Source of the DNA: Sweltsa coloradensis
Taxonomy: Eukaryota > Arthropoda > Insecta > Plecoptera > Chloroperlidae
Length of the DNA: 64,000 nucleotides
Direction of reading: 5' to 3'
Assembly: GCA_024449915.1 (NCBI GenBank)
Contig: JAMZAV010000009.1
Span: forward strand, 248,001 to 312,000
Positions 11,621 through 24,210 of the stretch are shown here, piece by piece. Position numbers and translations under genes: made by a program. Every line of letters begins with the position of its first letter. Position 1 is the first letter of the stretch. Below the pieces are notes generated by a model. That model was given only the letters and a program-made list of their open reading frames with translations, made no database searches and had not been told where the DNA came from.

Positions 11621-14031
11621 TCGCTCCACACGCTTAGAATAATTATTTTATATTCTCTGCACTCGACATTCTTAACTCCTCACGGTTTTATTGGTAATTA
11701 CATTGCGTCTTAGTTTCGCGAAAATCTCTGCACAATTCTCTATTTGGGGAAAGTAATGAAGCAGAAAGTGCTATGAAAAGCGCTTTATATTCCAAGGGGG
11801 TGCGTTCCTTATCCGGCATAAAAATTCACAAGGTATTTTCTGAGCCACCCGGATCGTACGGGAATTTAGCAATTCTCATCTTTACGACTTTTGCTCTCAA
11901 TTTTATAGCATTCTTGTACGTTTTCACGAGCTGCGAGAGGCTAAAGTTTGGAATTAGGTGTCAGTGCCAGTTTAATTCCGTAGGCGTTCATTTGTAACAA
12001 ATGGCAACGAGTCAGGCAATGTAATCTTAGAAGCGCGGGGGTTTTCTTGCCACGTCTGATATGGAACACAAACTCGGGTATTTTTTGCTAGTTAAACTTG
12101 CACAGTACCGTTTTGTAGCTATAGCAAACACCGTCTAGAAAGCGAAGTCTGTAAATTGAGAGCGCTCTCTATGAAACTATGCTGTGAGACATTTGAATTC
12201 CTCTCCGTGCGCGAGTAAAGTGAATAAAAGTGCACCAGAGAAGAACTAAGGGGTAAATGATCTTCGACTGTCATTGGATTCGCGAGTGCTTCACTTTAAG
12301 TGACTTCGCTCCGCTCCCAGACACAAACATACCAACACGGTGATAAAACAGAAAAGTACAGAGAAGATATTTTAAAATGTTGCCGTGGTGACGATATAAA
12401 ACTTTCATGGACTACATTGTTCGCTGCAATACGAGGTATTATTATGTACGTTATCTTATGTACGAACTGATAAGAGGTCGACTTTAAGATTTGTTGAACT
12501 GTGCACGGGCTGTTTATAAAACATTGTGTGAACAATGCATAGTTCAACACTTGTCTTGATAACTAATAATTGTCAATGTTTAAATGTAAAGTAACATCAT
12601 CATATGAACCACTAGTGGTTATAGTGGTTACTGTTAGCCCTCATGACATCAACAACTCGGACCGAAACACCTATATCATATCTTGTGTTAAACCCAAGCA
12701 TTGTCAAGTGGTTTACTAATATTTTATATTTTTGACAAACATACTAAAATACAGCCACAATTTCAATATCATTAATGTTAACCGTTTCTACCGAAAGTCC
12801 ATATTTTTAAATATTACGATGGTTTAAGGACACAAGGAATAGTTAAATTAATAACTGGAATTAAAACATAATATAAGATACTTATATAATAATAACGTGC
12901 CTGTATTACGATAATTACACTACTTAATGAAGACTTTAATAATTTAATTGCAGTTATATTTTTGTTGAAATGGGAAGTAAATTCCAGTGCAAATGAAGAT
13001 GCGTATGTGATAACTATAAAGCGAGATTCACTTGAATTAGTTAACTTACAATAAATATTTTAACAGTGGCTTTGCCATAACTTGAACAATGAAAGTAAAT
13101 CAACTTGCTGTACCGTATTGTACAGAGACATTAAATCCAAACTACCACTATCAAACCTAGTTTTCATACATTAACACTGCTCTCAAAATAAAACCTTACG
13201 ATTTACCTCTTTATGACCTCATAACTAAGTTCTACACAGAACTTTACTTAAATAAAGCTCAACATTTTATGCCCTCATAAAAATATTCACTCATTCACTA
13301 CTTTACCTATTGAAAATATGCGCATATCTCTTTATTGTTATCAATTTAATTTATGCAGTAAAATTATGTTTTAAGATTAAAACGTTAAGTGGCAGTATAA
13401 ATTTAACAGTTGAACCTATTGATAACACAATTCTCGGGATTCGCTAGTGCCTGTGAAGCTATAACGGCTAACGAGGTTATGGCCAAAGTTAGAACCAGGA
13501 CAGAGTTCATGCTAGTTGCATTACGTATTTATGGGAGTTCCGACTGGAATTACGTTTGCATACTCTTAATGGGCGTGATGAAAGGTAGAATGCATTCCTG
13601 CTTGGATATAATTTAATTTGTCGGCAATATTGTCCACCTCTCCATTAAATGACCTAAGTGCAGTAGGTCTGACATGATAACGTTCCTTGATTTGATTAGA
13701 TGCATTGCGAATGCAATAGAAGACGATGTATTTAATTCACTCTCCATCGAATCATAGTATTTTTTTCATGCGAATCTGAAGTGGTTTTATACTAAAATGT
13801 TTATAAACAGAACCATATTTTCGTCTCGAACTGGCCTTACACAATCCGCAGGAAGAAGAAGAAACAAGGTATGCAGTTGACACAAGTAAATTAACATTAA
13901 ATAAGTGTTTGGAAGAAGAGACACAGAACTATTTACAACACTCAATTACAGAAGAAAACCTCAAATGACCTAAATAGTCATTAGAACTGGCAAATAAGAA
14001 TCCAGTATAATGTGTTGAGCCCTAGGCTTTT
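11621..14031. other. No gene seen
   Basis: AT-rich, with only short unrecognised open stretches. A 14-bp perfect palindrome AACCACTAGTGGTT lies near 12607. Confidence 0.45.
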
Positions 14032-14113
14032 GCCGTGTATGGGATTCGAACCCATATGTCTTAGTTCCATACGGTCTAAGTGCCTTAGTCCCCACAGTTT
14101 GCGCCACCAAAGA
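14032..14113 (-). mobile_element. tRNA-like SINE head or tRNA pseudogene
   Basis: On the minus strand the B box GGTTCGAATCC is perfect and its T arm pairs six bases (TATGGG with CCCATA). Upstream lie GGTGGCGCAAACTGTGGGGA and an anticodon-arm-like region. The acceptor and D arms do not fold as a normal tRNA, so a SINE head or a decayed tRNA is more likely than a working gene. Confidence 0.45.
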
Positions 14114-14399
14114 GGGAAAGAGTAGATATAAGAGAACATTCGTTGCGTGGTATGTTGATAGTCTTTTGTTTTAATTAGTTTTTAATGAGTTTACTGGAGT
14201 TTGGATGAGTCGAAGGGCAAAGTTCCGAGGAAGGGGGCATAAGGAAACATTTGGAAATTGAGGAATTTGTTAGTTGTTGTTGAGGTTGGGGTCAAAGGAC
14301 CCGAAATAAAATAATTAAAGTTGGTAATAGTGTGGCATGGATACTTGCGTGGATGATCAGTATTGTGGTAGAACATGAGCTTTCAGCTTTCATTGACTA

Positions 14400-14535
14400 A
14401 TCTAAAATAAATCATATTTAGAGCCTTCCCTCTCAGTCACATAACTTATTTCATCAGGGGACTTGAAAAGTAAAGAGGACCAAGCCAACCCAGTCGGTAC
14501 AGTCGCCATTGACGAGCGAATAATTTAGCTGTATA
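14400..14535 (-). mobile_element. SINE-A 3' fragment
   Basis: CTCTCAGTCACATAACTTAT, AAGCCAACCCAGTCGG and CATTGACGAGCGAAT match the inverted 3' part of SINE-A in order. Head missing. Confidence 0.55.
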
Positions 14536-15404
14536 AGCAGACTATCCAGTTTAAATTGTTTCACTTTTTTCGAGACACAAAGTAAATATTTATAAGTTTG
14601 AACATTTCATTTAAATTTAAATTTAGTTAATAAACCAAACTGCTGAACTTTAATATGCACACAAACACCATTGGTGCATTGAATCGTTCAAGTTCACGAA
14701 GAAGAGAATCTTTCTAGATTCTTGGAATTTTCCGCGTGCCTCTAAAGTCGACTTAAGTGTATTTCTAAGATTTAATTAGTCTGGAAACCCTCCCGTGTGT
14801 CCCTCGTATAATGAAACCTTGAAATAATTCCTCGCTTATACCTGCGTAATTCACGACGTAAACAAGGAGTCTTCAGCTGAAGGGCAGAAGATTCGTTGCC
14901 ACGTACACCCTCGGCCAAGAGTAAATCAAGAGCTATATGTACAGTGGATATACAGCTAGACCCCTTGATCTACCATTTGGTATATATGGTATACAAGACG
15001 GTTAAGTGAACCGACAACACAGAAGGGATTATAGGTTACCTGTCTCGGTGGACTAGAAGTTAAATCTTTCAGGGAGTCAACTATACCTATTTGAAACTTT
15101 TTTTGAATTTTTCCTACTTCCAGTTGTCATCCGATCGATATGAAATTTTGCGTAATTGTCAAACAAGGATATGGTCACTCTTCTATAGTCAAAGATTACT
15201 AAACATTATTGTGCATTACGCACAAATAATATTCGAAATTTACCAATTTTGATGACTACAAAAATCAAAAATCCTAAAAATCCGTTTAATTAGTTTAGAT
15301 TTTTTGTGATGGTTTACAAAAAATGTGCTTCTTTAGAAGACTGTACACTGTAAGGAAATTCGCCCGCGTGATCTACCATTAGATATTTGGCAAGACCTGC
15401 TGCA
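14536..15404. other. No gene; inverted satellite-like fragments near the array edge
   Basis: TGATCTACCATT occurs near 14969 and again near 15370. It is the reverse complement of the AATGGTAGATCA core seen in the satellite near 20483-20497, so the left flank of the array holds inverted monomer pieces. Confidence 0.35.
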
Positions 15405-16130
15405 AAGTATATAATTGGCGATCTACGCCAAACGTCTATGAGTGAACTACCCTCACATAATTGTAAAGCGTTCGTCCCGTTTTAGTAAACGTGACATATA
15501 ACTCGTGCGCAACCCACCCCTTCATAATTGTAGCTCGCTTGTTTCGTTATGGTGAAACATATTCTTTTTTGTGAGTGAACTACCGTCACATAATTGTAGA
15601 TCGTTCATCCCGTTCTAGTAAACGTGTTTTTCAACTCGGGCGCAACCTACCCTTACATTATTGTATCTTTTTTAGTTCCGTTATAGTCAAACTTATACTT
15701 TTCTTGTGAGCGAAACGACACTCAAATAATTGTAAATCGTTCGTTACGTTTTAGTAAAACTGTTAGTTTATTATGAGTATATACCATGAGATAATGATAG
15801 ATCGTTGGTTTACGTTTTCGTAAATCTTTCACGTATATTATTTATAAACTACTCTATCACAATGATAGATTATCTGGTTTGCTTTAGTTTATTGTTCATT
15901 TCAATTATGAGCAAACTACCATCACATATTGACATATCGCCCTGGTTTGTTTTAGTAAACTTTTCACTCTTAGTGTGAGCAAACTACTATCACATAATTA
16001 TGATCGTTAGGGTTCTTTTTGTAAAATGTTATTTTTATTTGAGAAAACATCCCTTGCATAATAGGGGATTGTTGGGGTTATTGTAGGAAATGTTTCATTT
16101 ATAGTGTGAGCGATCTACTCTCACACATAA
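15405..16130 (+). repeat. Satellite array 1, ~66-67-bp monomer, 11 units plus a partial
   Basis: A core like CTCACATAATTGTAGATCG recurs with anchors near 15456, 15523, 15589, 15656, 15725, 15790, 15860, 15925, 15993, 16057 and 16126. Spacing is 64-70 bp. Each unit also has GTGAGCAAACTAC before the core and CGTTTTAGTAAACG after it. In the first four units the leader alternates between GAGTGAACTACC and GTGCGCAACCCACC, suggesting a ~133-bp dimer. Units are diverged, so the array is old. The same family forms array 2 at 19430-20200. Confidence 0.85.
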
Positions 16131-16310
16131 CTGGTGGATTCAATTTGGCATAGTAATTAGTTGTTTTCCATCTAAAACAAAGTTGAAGTATAATGAAGTT
16201 AAAATTATTCAAGATGTTCAGCAGTCACCTATCGATGTTGCTCGAATAGTCTGGTGAGAACTGGTGGATTCAATTTAGAATAGTAATGCGCGATGTGTTG
16301 TATATCTGAA
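16131..16310 (+). repeat. Short direct repeat, ~128-bp spacing
   Basis: AACTGGTGGATTCAATTT followed by AATAGTAAT-like sequence occurs at 16129 and 16259, with further similarity downstream. Two units at the right edge of the satellite array. Confidence 0.5.
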
Positions 16311-19300
16311 ACGAAGACGTAATTATCTAGTAATAATATCAACGAAGAAGCTCAGCTATCAGTCACCAATCCAAAACCTGCCCACCCGATGATGATGAAT
16401 ATTCAAACGAGTTAACGGATAAAGGTGTATTCGTCCAGCAGCTCCTGCATCCGGTTTCGAGTTGTCCTGCAAGAAAAATAATTTTCATAATTATTGATTA
16501 TCAACTATCATGTAACTTCATGAGATGTCAATAGATCTCTGATTATCTGCTAGAGATGAGATGAGAAAATATCCGCAGCATTATATAAGCAGCACAAAGT
16601 GAGTAAAACGTTCTGTCCTGTTAAAAGTTGCCGAGTGAAATGAACGTTCTCGATGAGACCTGCCAAGCAAACCCACCCTCGCGCGATCTCTCTCTTTGTG
16701 TGTAACGGTTTACGGACGGCTTGCAGAATGCAGATGTTTCGGCTCAGGCATTGGTATTTATTACCTTGGAGGAGCGGGGTAGGCTAGATGTGTCCAGCCA
16801 GTGTACTGCGTTTCCTCGAAACTAGGAACAAATAGTTAGGTTGTTGAAAACGATGTGTTATTCCATTTCATGAAATCTGAGCTTAGATCACATTACAATA
16901 TTTACATGAACATATGCAATTTGTGGCAATTCATCGTTTATCACACCCTGAAAAATAATATAAACATTAACCAAATTGCCATTGCATTGTTTTAGAAATT
17001 AAACCACGAATATAATATAATACGGTAACTAGTCTGAGTCTTGAAATATTAATTCTCTTTTTATTTCTTAATACCGAATATTTGGTAAATTCACTTCATA
17101 TTCTAAGAGTAAAATTTAACTTTATCGGAAGTGACGACCAGAAGTAGTAGTTGTGATTACGGATTAAATAAAAAAGTCACGTGTTTTACTCCACCTTTAA
17201 TGGCGAAACAATAAAATACTTACGAAATTGAGTGAGCAGTTTATTTACACAGTTATTATATCCCAATATTTTGTTTGCTTCAAATATTTTTCAACGTTTG
17301 GAGTTCTATTTCATCTTTTTTCGATAAACATGTAAACCCTTATATTTGAAGTTATTTCTCGTACGTAGCCCCCTTTTCCATTTAAATAACTTTTTTACTA
17401 TATGAGTCCTCCTAGACCATAAAAAATCTTCATTTATATTGTGTGATCAAATGGGACCAAAATTTGGAAAAATATGTGTAAATATAACAAATCTAAAAGT
17501 AGTTCGATATGTACGACTGCACATTTTTGGCTTGTATCGTGGAAGCTCGTTCTAGTTTGATTATGACTTCAAACTTCGTCCAGTCTAACAAAAACATATT
17601 TGAAATATATGTAATGGATATTAAGCAGAAACCTCCATACGTACGTGATTAAAAAATTAAAATGTATGTCCTTCATTAAGGACGTTGGTATGGAGGCATT
17701 TTAGTTTTATTAAGTTAGTCGAGTTAATATTTACAACATTATTTTTATTTCTCATTTGTTTAATACGTACTGAAAGAAAAAACCTTTTTTGATTGTACTG
17801 TATACAAGTAGAATGTTATTCTCAACTGATACTGAATTTGGTGGCAGAAGGCAGTATGTCCCTCAAATCAAATCCAATCCAATAACCTTTTCGCCCTTCA
17901 CCCCACCTTATTTCTGGAATCACAGCCACAGGTATAGCCCCCGTCCACTGAGGCAGCTTGCAGGATAAGTATGCGTTGCAGGATGCATTTCATGAAAGAA
18001 CGCAGAAGGAAAATGTAATGATTATAGTTCAATGATTTAATGCGATGCAATGATAAAAAAGAAATGGACCTTGGAACACACGTATTTTTTCTCGTTATCG
18101 CGATTGACGTTGGTTCTTCAAATAACGAATCGCAATACAACACATATAAGTTATAAATATTAAATAGAAATGAATTTTCTGTTCATGTTTTTGTATGCAG
18201 TGAGAAAATGTAGGTTTGTGCAGTGTATGTGTGAGTGCGAGAGGGTTACAGGTAGAAATGAGAATGGAAATGGAATATTAAAAGAAGAAAGCATTTAGAA
18301 ATTATAAACAGTATTAAAAGTTTCCGTTTTATACTCAAACTGCATTGTGACACACAGGGCAAGTTTCAATGAAATGAAGTACAATTCATATTGGAAAGAA
18401 CTTCATAATAATAATAATCCTTCGATTTCCTGAGATGCAAGATTATAAAATCATGTTGTATGATTAAACCTAGAACATGTTTTTATTCCAATTACGGTTT
18501 TTTATCAAACATAGTATATCTTATTTAATTTGTAATAACAAGCCGTCACATTGATTAACGATGACACTTTTTGAACAGGTAGGTAATTTATGTACAATTT
18601 TAGTACAGTAAATTGTGTCAATGTTCTTAATTGGACAAATTAAGGTAAAACTTTAAAACTATTATATTTTGGGTAATATTAGAAAACATCGACTGCAAGG
18701 GTTAAGAAAACATTAACACACATTGTCCACCAAAAAACATCGATACCACCTAGTAGAAAGAGCATCATTTAAAAAAAAAGTTTTTACGAAAACAAACTGG
18801 TTCACTGCAGGTCAGAGACAAAAACGTATCTCATGGCTGGGAACCCAAAGCTGGGACTATCATAAAGGTAGTCAGTCCTCTTTCAAGGAGAATGATGAAT
18901 GAGTTTTTCCAATCGCACAGTATTGCGGAATAAATTTAAGGGTTATTTTAACATCATAGAAAAACCTATATGCATAACAATTTTGAAAGGTTAAGATGTT
19001 TTCACTTGCACTAAGAATGATCTTAACGAGAAGAGTAATGCGAACCTACACTGTCCAACGCAAGGAAAAAATATAGGAGTTATTGTTTTTGTGTGTTTTG
19101 TTATAGTACGATTCAAAAGGCAGCAAGGCTACTTCGATTCTGATCGGGTTGGACTCATTGAAAATGTCTGAAGTTATACCTGCCACGTTTAAATAAAATA
19201 ATATACTAATAACATAATAACATAATAATTTATCATGAATCTTCTACGTTTTTCGTTATTTTTTATTTACTCTAATCGTAATTAAATTCCCGGGAGCCCT

Positions 19301-19429
19301 AAAAACTATACCCTTGTATCTGCAGCGTTTTTAATTTAAATATCAAAGAAATGCATCTCATGATAAACGCGATATTGAGTCGCTTAGCGAACACAAAATA
19401 TATCATAGAAATATAGTTTCTTTATAAAT
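16311..19429. other. No gene seen
   Basis: AT-rich. Open stretches (for example 17898-18143 minus) are short and unrecognised. One inverted repeat is listed separately. Confidence 0.45.
17632..17696. repeat. Small inverted repeat / hairpin
   Basis: CCTCCATAC (17632-17640) pairs with GTATGGAGG (17688-17696). Four more pairs (ACGT with ACGT) follow after two mismatches, and an inner hairpin GTCCTTCATTAAGGAC sits in the loop. Could be a tiny MITE remnant or an RNA hairpin. Confidence 0.4.
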
Positions 19430-20200
19430 ATGCTGCCTGTGAATTTATTCCGTAAAATGCGAGATTCTATTCTCCGTCCGCGATTAACTGTATTTTGAAG
19501 GACACACTATAGTACATAAGCCATTTACATATGTGTGACTTTCTCATAGAAATATCGTGTTTAAACATTATGCTGCACACGAATTTTGTCGGAACATAAT
19601 TGGAGATTATCCGTACGCGATAAATAGTAGTTTGAAGGACATACTATAATGCATCACCATTTACATATAGGTTATTTCTCATAAAAACATAATGTTTTAA
19701 CAATACGCTGGCTATGAATTTATTACATAAAATGGGAGATTCTCCGTCCGCGATAAACAGTATTTTGAAGGACACACTAAAGTACATAAGCTATTCACAT
19801 GTGTGACTTTCTCACATAAATATCGTGTTTTAACATTATTGTGCAAACGAATTTGTCGTAACATAATTGGAGATTATCCATACGCGATAAATAGTGGTTT
19901 GAAGGACACACTATAGTGAATCAGCCATTTAAATATACGTTATTTATCATTAAAATATGATGTTTTGATAATACACTTCCTGCGAATTTACAATCAAATA
20001 ATTGGAGATTCACCGGCCGCGATAAATAGTAGTTCGAACGACACGCTATAATACATAAGCCGTTCACATGTAGATGATTCCTCATAAGAAATGTCGTGTT
20101 GTAACAATACGCTGCCTGCGAATTTACCCTCACAAATGGGAGATCACGCCGCGATAAATAGTAGTTTGACGGTAATATTTAGGAATATGAGCCATTCTCT
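19430..20200 (+). repeat. Satellite array 2, ~134-bp repeat, 6 clear units
   Basis: The core GCGATAAATAGTAGTTTGAA, preceded by CATAATTGGAGATT-like sequence, recurs near 19480, 19617, 19750, 19884, 20019 and 20151 (spacing 132-137 bp). Each unit also has AAGCCATTTACATAT and CTCATAGAAATATCGTGTT. The CATAATTGGAGAT core, and the TTTACCCTCACAAATGGGAG version near 20123, match array 1, so the 134-bp unit looks like a dimer of the ~66-bp monomer. Weaker monomers continue to about 20500. Confidence 0.85.
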
Positions 20201-20834
20201 AAATAGTTGAGTTCTCGGAACTATAAATGCATTTGAACCATATGCTGCGAGTGAATGTTTCCTTTCATAATAGTAAATTCGCCGCTTCTTAAATAGGTAG
20301 TTGCTTTTTAAGCAATGTAGAATCTCGGCTCAATTATTGTTGAAACATTTATAATTATCGTTGTGTGCGTGTATTTATAATATCGGTAAAACTGTATTCG
20401 TGAATATATAATGGTTAAATTCTACCGTTTATGAGTCTCTGGAGTCGACTTTACCATTCCATAATAGTAGATTGCGGCCTCACATAATGGTAGATCACCC
20501 AAGATTTTTACAGTGTATATACACGACCATAAGTTGTTTGAAGTGTGGTAACAATCTGATAAAAACTGTCCTCAGGAAAAGTTCTAGAAAAAAATCACTG
20601 GTATTGCGGACTCTTAATGATTGGTGGTTAGCAACCATAACCACGTTTTTAGTGACAGTATACGAAGTTCCCTTGACACTTTAATATTATCCCCAATGTA
20701 TACAGATATGACATAAAACAGGTGATTGTGAAAAGAGTAAAAATTTAAACGTAAGAATGTTACGAAATAATATCTAGATTTTTTTTAAACACATTATGTA
20801 ATTTAAAGAAACGTTACGAATAATGTGTGGTGCC

Positions 20835-21065
20835 TGAAAGTGTTGAGATCTACCCCTGAAAAGACGAAGTCCCAGGTTCAAGGCCCGGTCGTGGTTATAT
20901 TTTGTGATTTCCCGTTGAGTTAATGTGCGAATCTTTCCGTCTGTATTTTTCTTACACGTTGGGCGGCTTTTCTCAGGGCGCTTCGTGTAGACTCCCGCGA
21001 TGACGCACCCCGACTTAATGACAGCTTCTAAGTGATGTTGAAGTCGAGATAAGACGAGATTTTAT
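20835..21065 (+). mobile_element. Possible SINE fragment with tRNA-like B box
   Basis: GTGTTGAGATCTACCCC, then CCCAGGTTCAAGGCCCGGTC (B-box-like), then GC-rich sequence including GGGCGGCTTTTCTCAGGGCG. Only one copy is in the window, so this rests on box likeness alone. Confidence 0.3.
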
Positions 21066-21682
21066 GAAGCCGTTTCATAAGACCGACATTAAAAGACTAC
21101 CAAACTGAAATTACCTTGGAGGCTTTTAAACGCTGCAGGTTGTGGACGCTTCATTATAATATGCCTGCTCAAATAATAAACTCTAATCACCGCAAGGTAT
21201 TATCGTATATCTGAATAGCATTTTTAGAATTTTGTACCTTACAATATGTTTTATATTAGTGTTCATTCAATGTTTGATTATAACCCCGACTTTCAAAAAT
21301 TTATAAATAAAATATGGTTACATTACACACATGGTTTATTCTATTAAATTTGACACATTCTACAGTAAAATAAAATATACATTACCTTACAGTACACAAT
21401 AATTGGCTACATATCCAACACTCAGAAAAGACTCATTATCGTTGTGAGAATTTAAAAAACGAATTTCAATTCATAACTAATAATATTCAAACGTAATTTT
21501 AAATTTTTCACTTTTTGTCTAATTAATTGTCAAATTGTACTATTGTTTCAAACATATTCATTGTAATTATTATTGTGCGTCAAAAAGGCAACCTTATTTA
21601 ACAAGTCAGTACAATTGTTTAAAAAAAAATCAAATAAATATATTCTACTATACTAAATTTAATAAATCAATTCCTAATTAGA

Positions 21683-21740
21683 GTCGACCCACTCAGTCAT
21701 ATAACTGATTTTCAGTGGGTGTTGTAAGTCATTATAAAGT
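21683..21740 (-). mobile_element. SINE-A terminal fragment
   Basis: GAGTCGACCCACTCAGTCAT followed by ATAACTGATTTTCAGTGGG is the inverted 3' end of SINE-A, close to both full copies. Confidence 0.65.
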
Positions 21741-23174
21741 TGAAACGGTTGTGTAGCACTTAGAGATAGAATAGAATAATCACTTCTTTTCTAGTAAGTT
21801 TACACCTCCCAATGTACGGCGTGTCTGCAAATAGTCCCCTGCGTTATAAGCGTTTAGGCTCCACCATTACAACACCTGACGAATCCATCCAATCCTAGGT
21901 ATAAACTTATGCATTATCAGGATTATCTGCAACAAACTGTTGCTCGCCCCTGCCAGCCACGCGTGCCCATGAAAGTGTCAACCTGCATGGTTCAATATAG
22001 ATTGATAACGCAAACTACTTGTTGCTGTTAACCTCGGGGCCTCATAGTTCGTTGGAGAGTATTGAGTTTTATTCCGAGCCACAATAGTGCAGGGAACTTT
22101 ATCGAAAGAAATGCATACACATAAAACCTTTGTCCATAATAACCGATGTTGGAAACTGTTGTCATCGAGTGTATAACATATCGTAGACACTATATCATTC
22201 ATAACTATCAAGCATAATATCCTACATTAGGCTGCAGGGCTTGTTTGCTCATAAAAGAAATCGCGAGTGAGCTACATGAACGAATAATGAGGATAGTGGA
22301 GTCAAAGCTATTTTGTCGGCGCCTAGCTGGGGAATGCCAGGAAAGAATGCAATATAACGGAGCGTAGCGTCTACTTGAAAATGTGGTAAGCGAAATATGT
22401 ACATTTAGTTATTAATTATTTATTAATTTATATTTGGGATGAACGACTCCTCAATCCCCGCAGAATGTTTTTAATCGATGCTCTACGAAACAAATGAAGA
22501 ATAACAGAATGATAAATAAGATACTTAAATACATATTTTGAAATCCTTAATTATTACTTAGCGCATCTATGAAATCGAAATCAAAGATTTTAAGAATGCT
22601 TCCTTTGCTACCCCCGTTAACCTTTCCGGCCATTTCCCATCAGTTCTAGACGCCGACAAATAAGCTCACAGCACTTTTCTCTTGTGATAGACATTGATTC
22701 ATTTACCACGCCCGCGATTTGCTTTGATGGGGCATTCAAGCCGCAGCAACCTCATGGCTAAATGCACTTTATTCGGCTAAGTATATAACTAACATGCATC
22801 GCACACGCACCTATGAACACTGTGTTCAAAGCTTAATGCTTTCAAACGCTCCCATGTTTTTTCTTGCTTGCTCTCTACCCGATCAACGGCTTATCAAGTT
22901 TATGACACTTTCGCGAATCTTCGAAATATCTAAAATCGTAATTGCACAATTTTTTGTGCAATGAAATGGTAATTTATTATTATTAATATTATTATTATTT
23001 TATATTTGAAATTGTACAAATAATCGAAAATTAAGATGCACAACTCCATAGAAAGTTAGAAAAGGGTCATAAGGCCCCAGTCACAAAGTGTCTAACTTAC
23101 TATGCCTACGTTATACCTCTTAAAACCACATTAAAGAATACAATATAAATTAATTAACAAATAATATAAAATGA
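21741..23174. other. No gene seen
   Basis: AT-rich. ATTGCACAA...TTGTGCAAT near 22943-22965 is a short inverted repeat. GGAGCGTAGCGTCTACTTGA near 22359 resembles the GCGAAGCG repeat end. Confidence 0.4.
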
Positions 23175-23389
23175 GATAGTAAAGGATGAACAAATGATGG
23201 TGAACACTAGATGGTTAAGAGTGAACAAATGGTGGTAAACAATAGCTAGTAAAGGGTGAACAAATGATGGTGAACACAAGATGGTAAAGAGTGAACAAAT
23301 GGTGGTAAACAATAGCTAGTGAAGGGTGAACAAATGATGGTGAACAATATATGGTAAAGAGTAAACAAATGATGGTGAACAGTAGACAG
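23175..23389. repeat. 35-bp minisatellite, left part (about 6 units)
   Basis: The unit holds GTGAACAAATGATGGTGAAC. CAAATG anchors lie at 23191, 23226, 23261, 23296, 23331 and 23366, exactly 35 bp apart. Two unit types alternate (ATGGTAAAGA and AGCTAGTGAAGG leaders), hinting at a 70-bp dimer. A hAT-type element interrupts the array after 23389, and it resumes at 24146. Confidence 0.95.
23382..23389. repeat. Target-site duplication, left copy (GTAGACAG)
   Basis: Identical to 24138-24145 on the other side of the element. Eight base pairs is the hAT-type length. Confidence 0.9.
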
Positions 23390-24137
23390 CAGAGTCGATA
23401 AAGAAGTTTCCCCGTTGGGGAGGTCCTCCAACTCCCTATACCGCCCTGGGTTAAATAAAAAGTCGGTTTTTGGCGTTTGGAATCTAACGTTCCGCGCGAC
23501 ATCTGTGTGACGATTGATGGAACTACTTCAATAAAAGTACGTCACTTTTCTACTAGTAGTTAACAGTCGATGACGACAAATGGCGGAAACGTCAAAATAT
23601 TAAATACGATCGAATGTTGGCGAATGTTTTGGAGTAAAGCAAACTATCTTTATTGATGAGGATATTTCTGATGGAGTAGACCTAAGCTTAGGACCTAGGC
23701 CGACAATATGTATTGTTCAAGATTTCGATTTGAATGCCAAGGGCGTACTTACGTCTGAAAACTGTATTGTAGCCTTGGGCCTAGGCTACACTTACGTCCG
23801 TTAGGCTTGAACAAGACATATCTCAAATTATTTCGCACGAAAATGTCAGTGACGCCTGCACAACACTTTATAGTACAATAATAAATCAAAAGTAAATCGT
23901 TTTAAAAGACTAGGACCCAGGGCTAATATGATTGAAATAAAATTGAAGTTTGACGTTTCGTCTGTTATTTGTTGATATCAGCGTCACTGCACATCGATAA
24001 TCTACTGACCGTATTTAGCGTGCAGTGCTTTTATTAGTTTCATATTTAAGCCGCCCTCAGCGCGCAGAGCGTTAGATTCCGTTTTGACTTGGGAGTAAGG
24101 GGACCTCCCCAAAGGGGAAACTTCTTTATCGACTCTG
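23390..24137. mobile_element. Non-autonomous hAT-type DNA transposon, complete, 748 bp
   Basis: Terminal inverted repeats run about 37 bp: CAGAGTCGATAAAGAAGTTT then CCCCGTTGGGGAGGTCC on the left, matched by the inverted right end with one or two differences. The ends fit the hAT consensus YARNG (CAGAG). Perfect 8-bp duplications (GTAGACAG) flank it. No transposase frame is present, so it would depend on an autonomous relative. The interior has subterminal GC-rich hairpin-like sequence and an AT-rich middle. It sits inside the 35-bp minisatellite, and removing it with one duplication restores the period exactly. P-like elements also make 8-bp duplications, but the end sequence favours hAT. Confidence 0.9.
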
Positions 24138-24210
24138 GTAGACAGTAGAGAGTGAACAAATGATGGTAAACAACAGCTAGTGAAGGGTGAACAAATGATG
24201 GTGAACAATA
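24138..24210. repeat. Target-site duplication (24138-24145) and right part of the 35-bp minisatellite
   Basis: GTAGACAG is the right duplication. CAAATG anchors at 24157 and 24192 continue the 35-bp unit seen left of the hAT-type element. Confidence 0.9.

Noticed and set aside
14032..14113. Functional tRNA gene
   Set aside because: The B box and T arm are perfect, but acceptor and D arms do not pair as in a working tRNA.
15405..20200. CRISPR-like array of evenly spaced repeats
   Set aside because: Repeats are diverged along the whole 66-134-bp unit with no unique spacers, and the DNA is eukaryotic. It is a satellite.
23215..23502. Minus-strand frame with repeated FTIICSPF-like residues
   Set aside because: It is a translation of the 35-bp minisatellite and runs into the hAT end.
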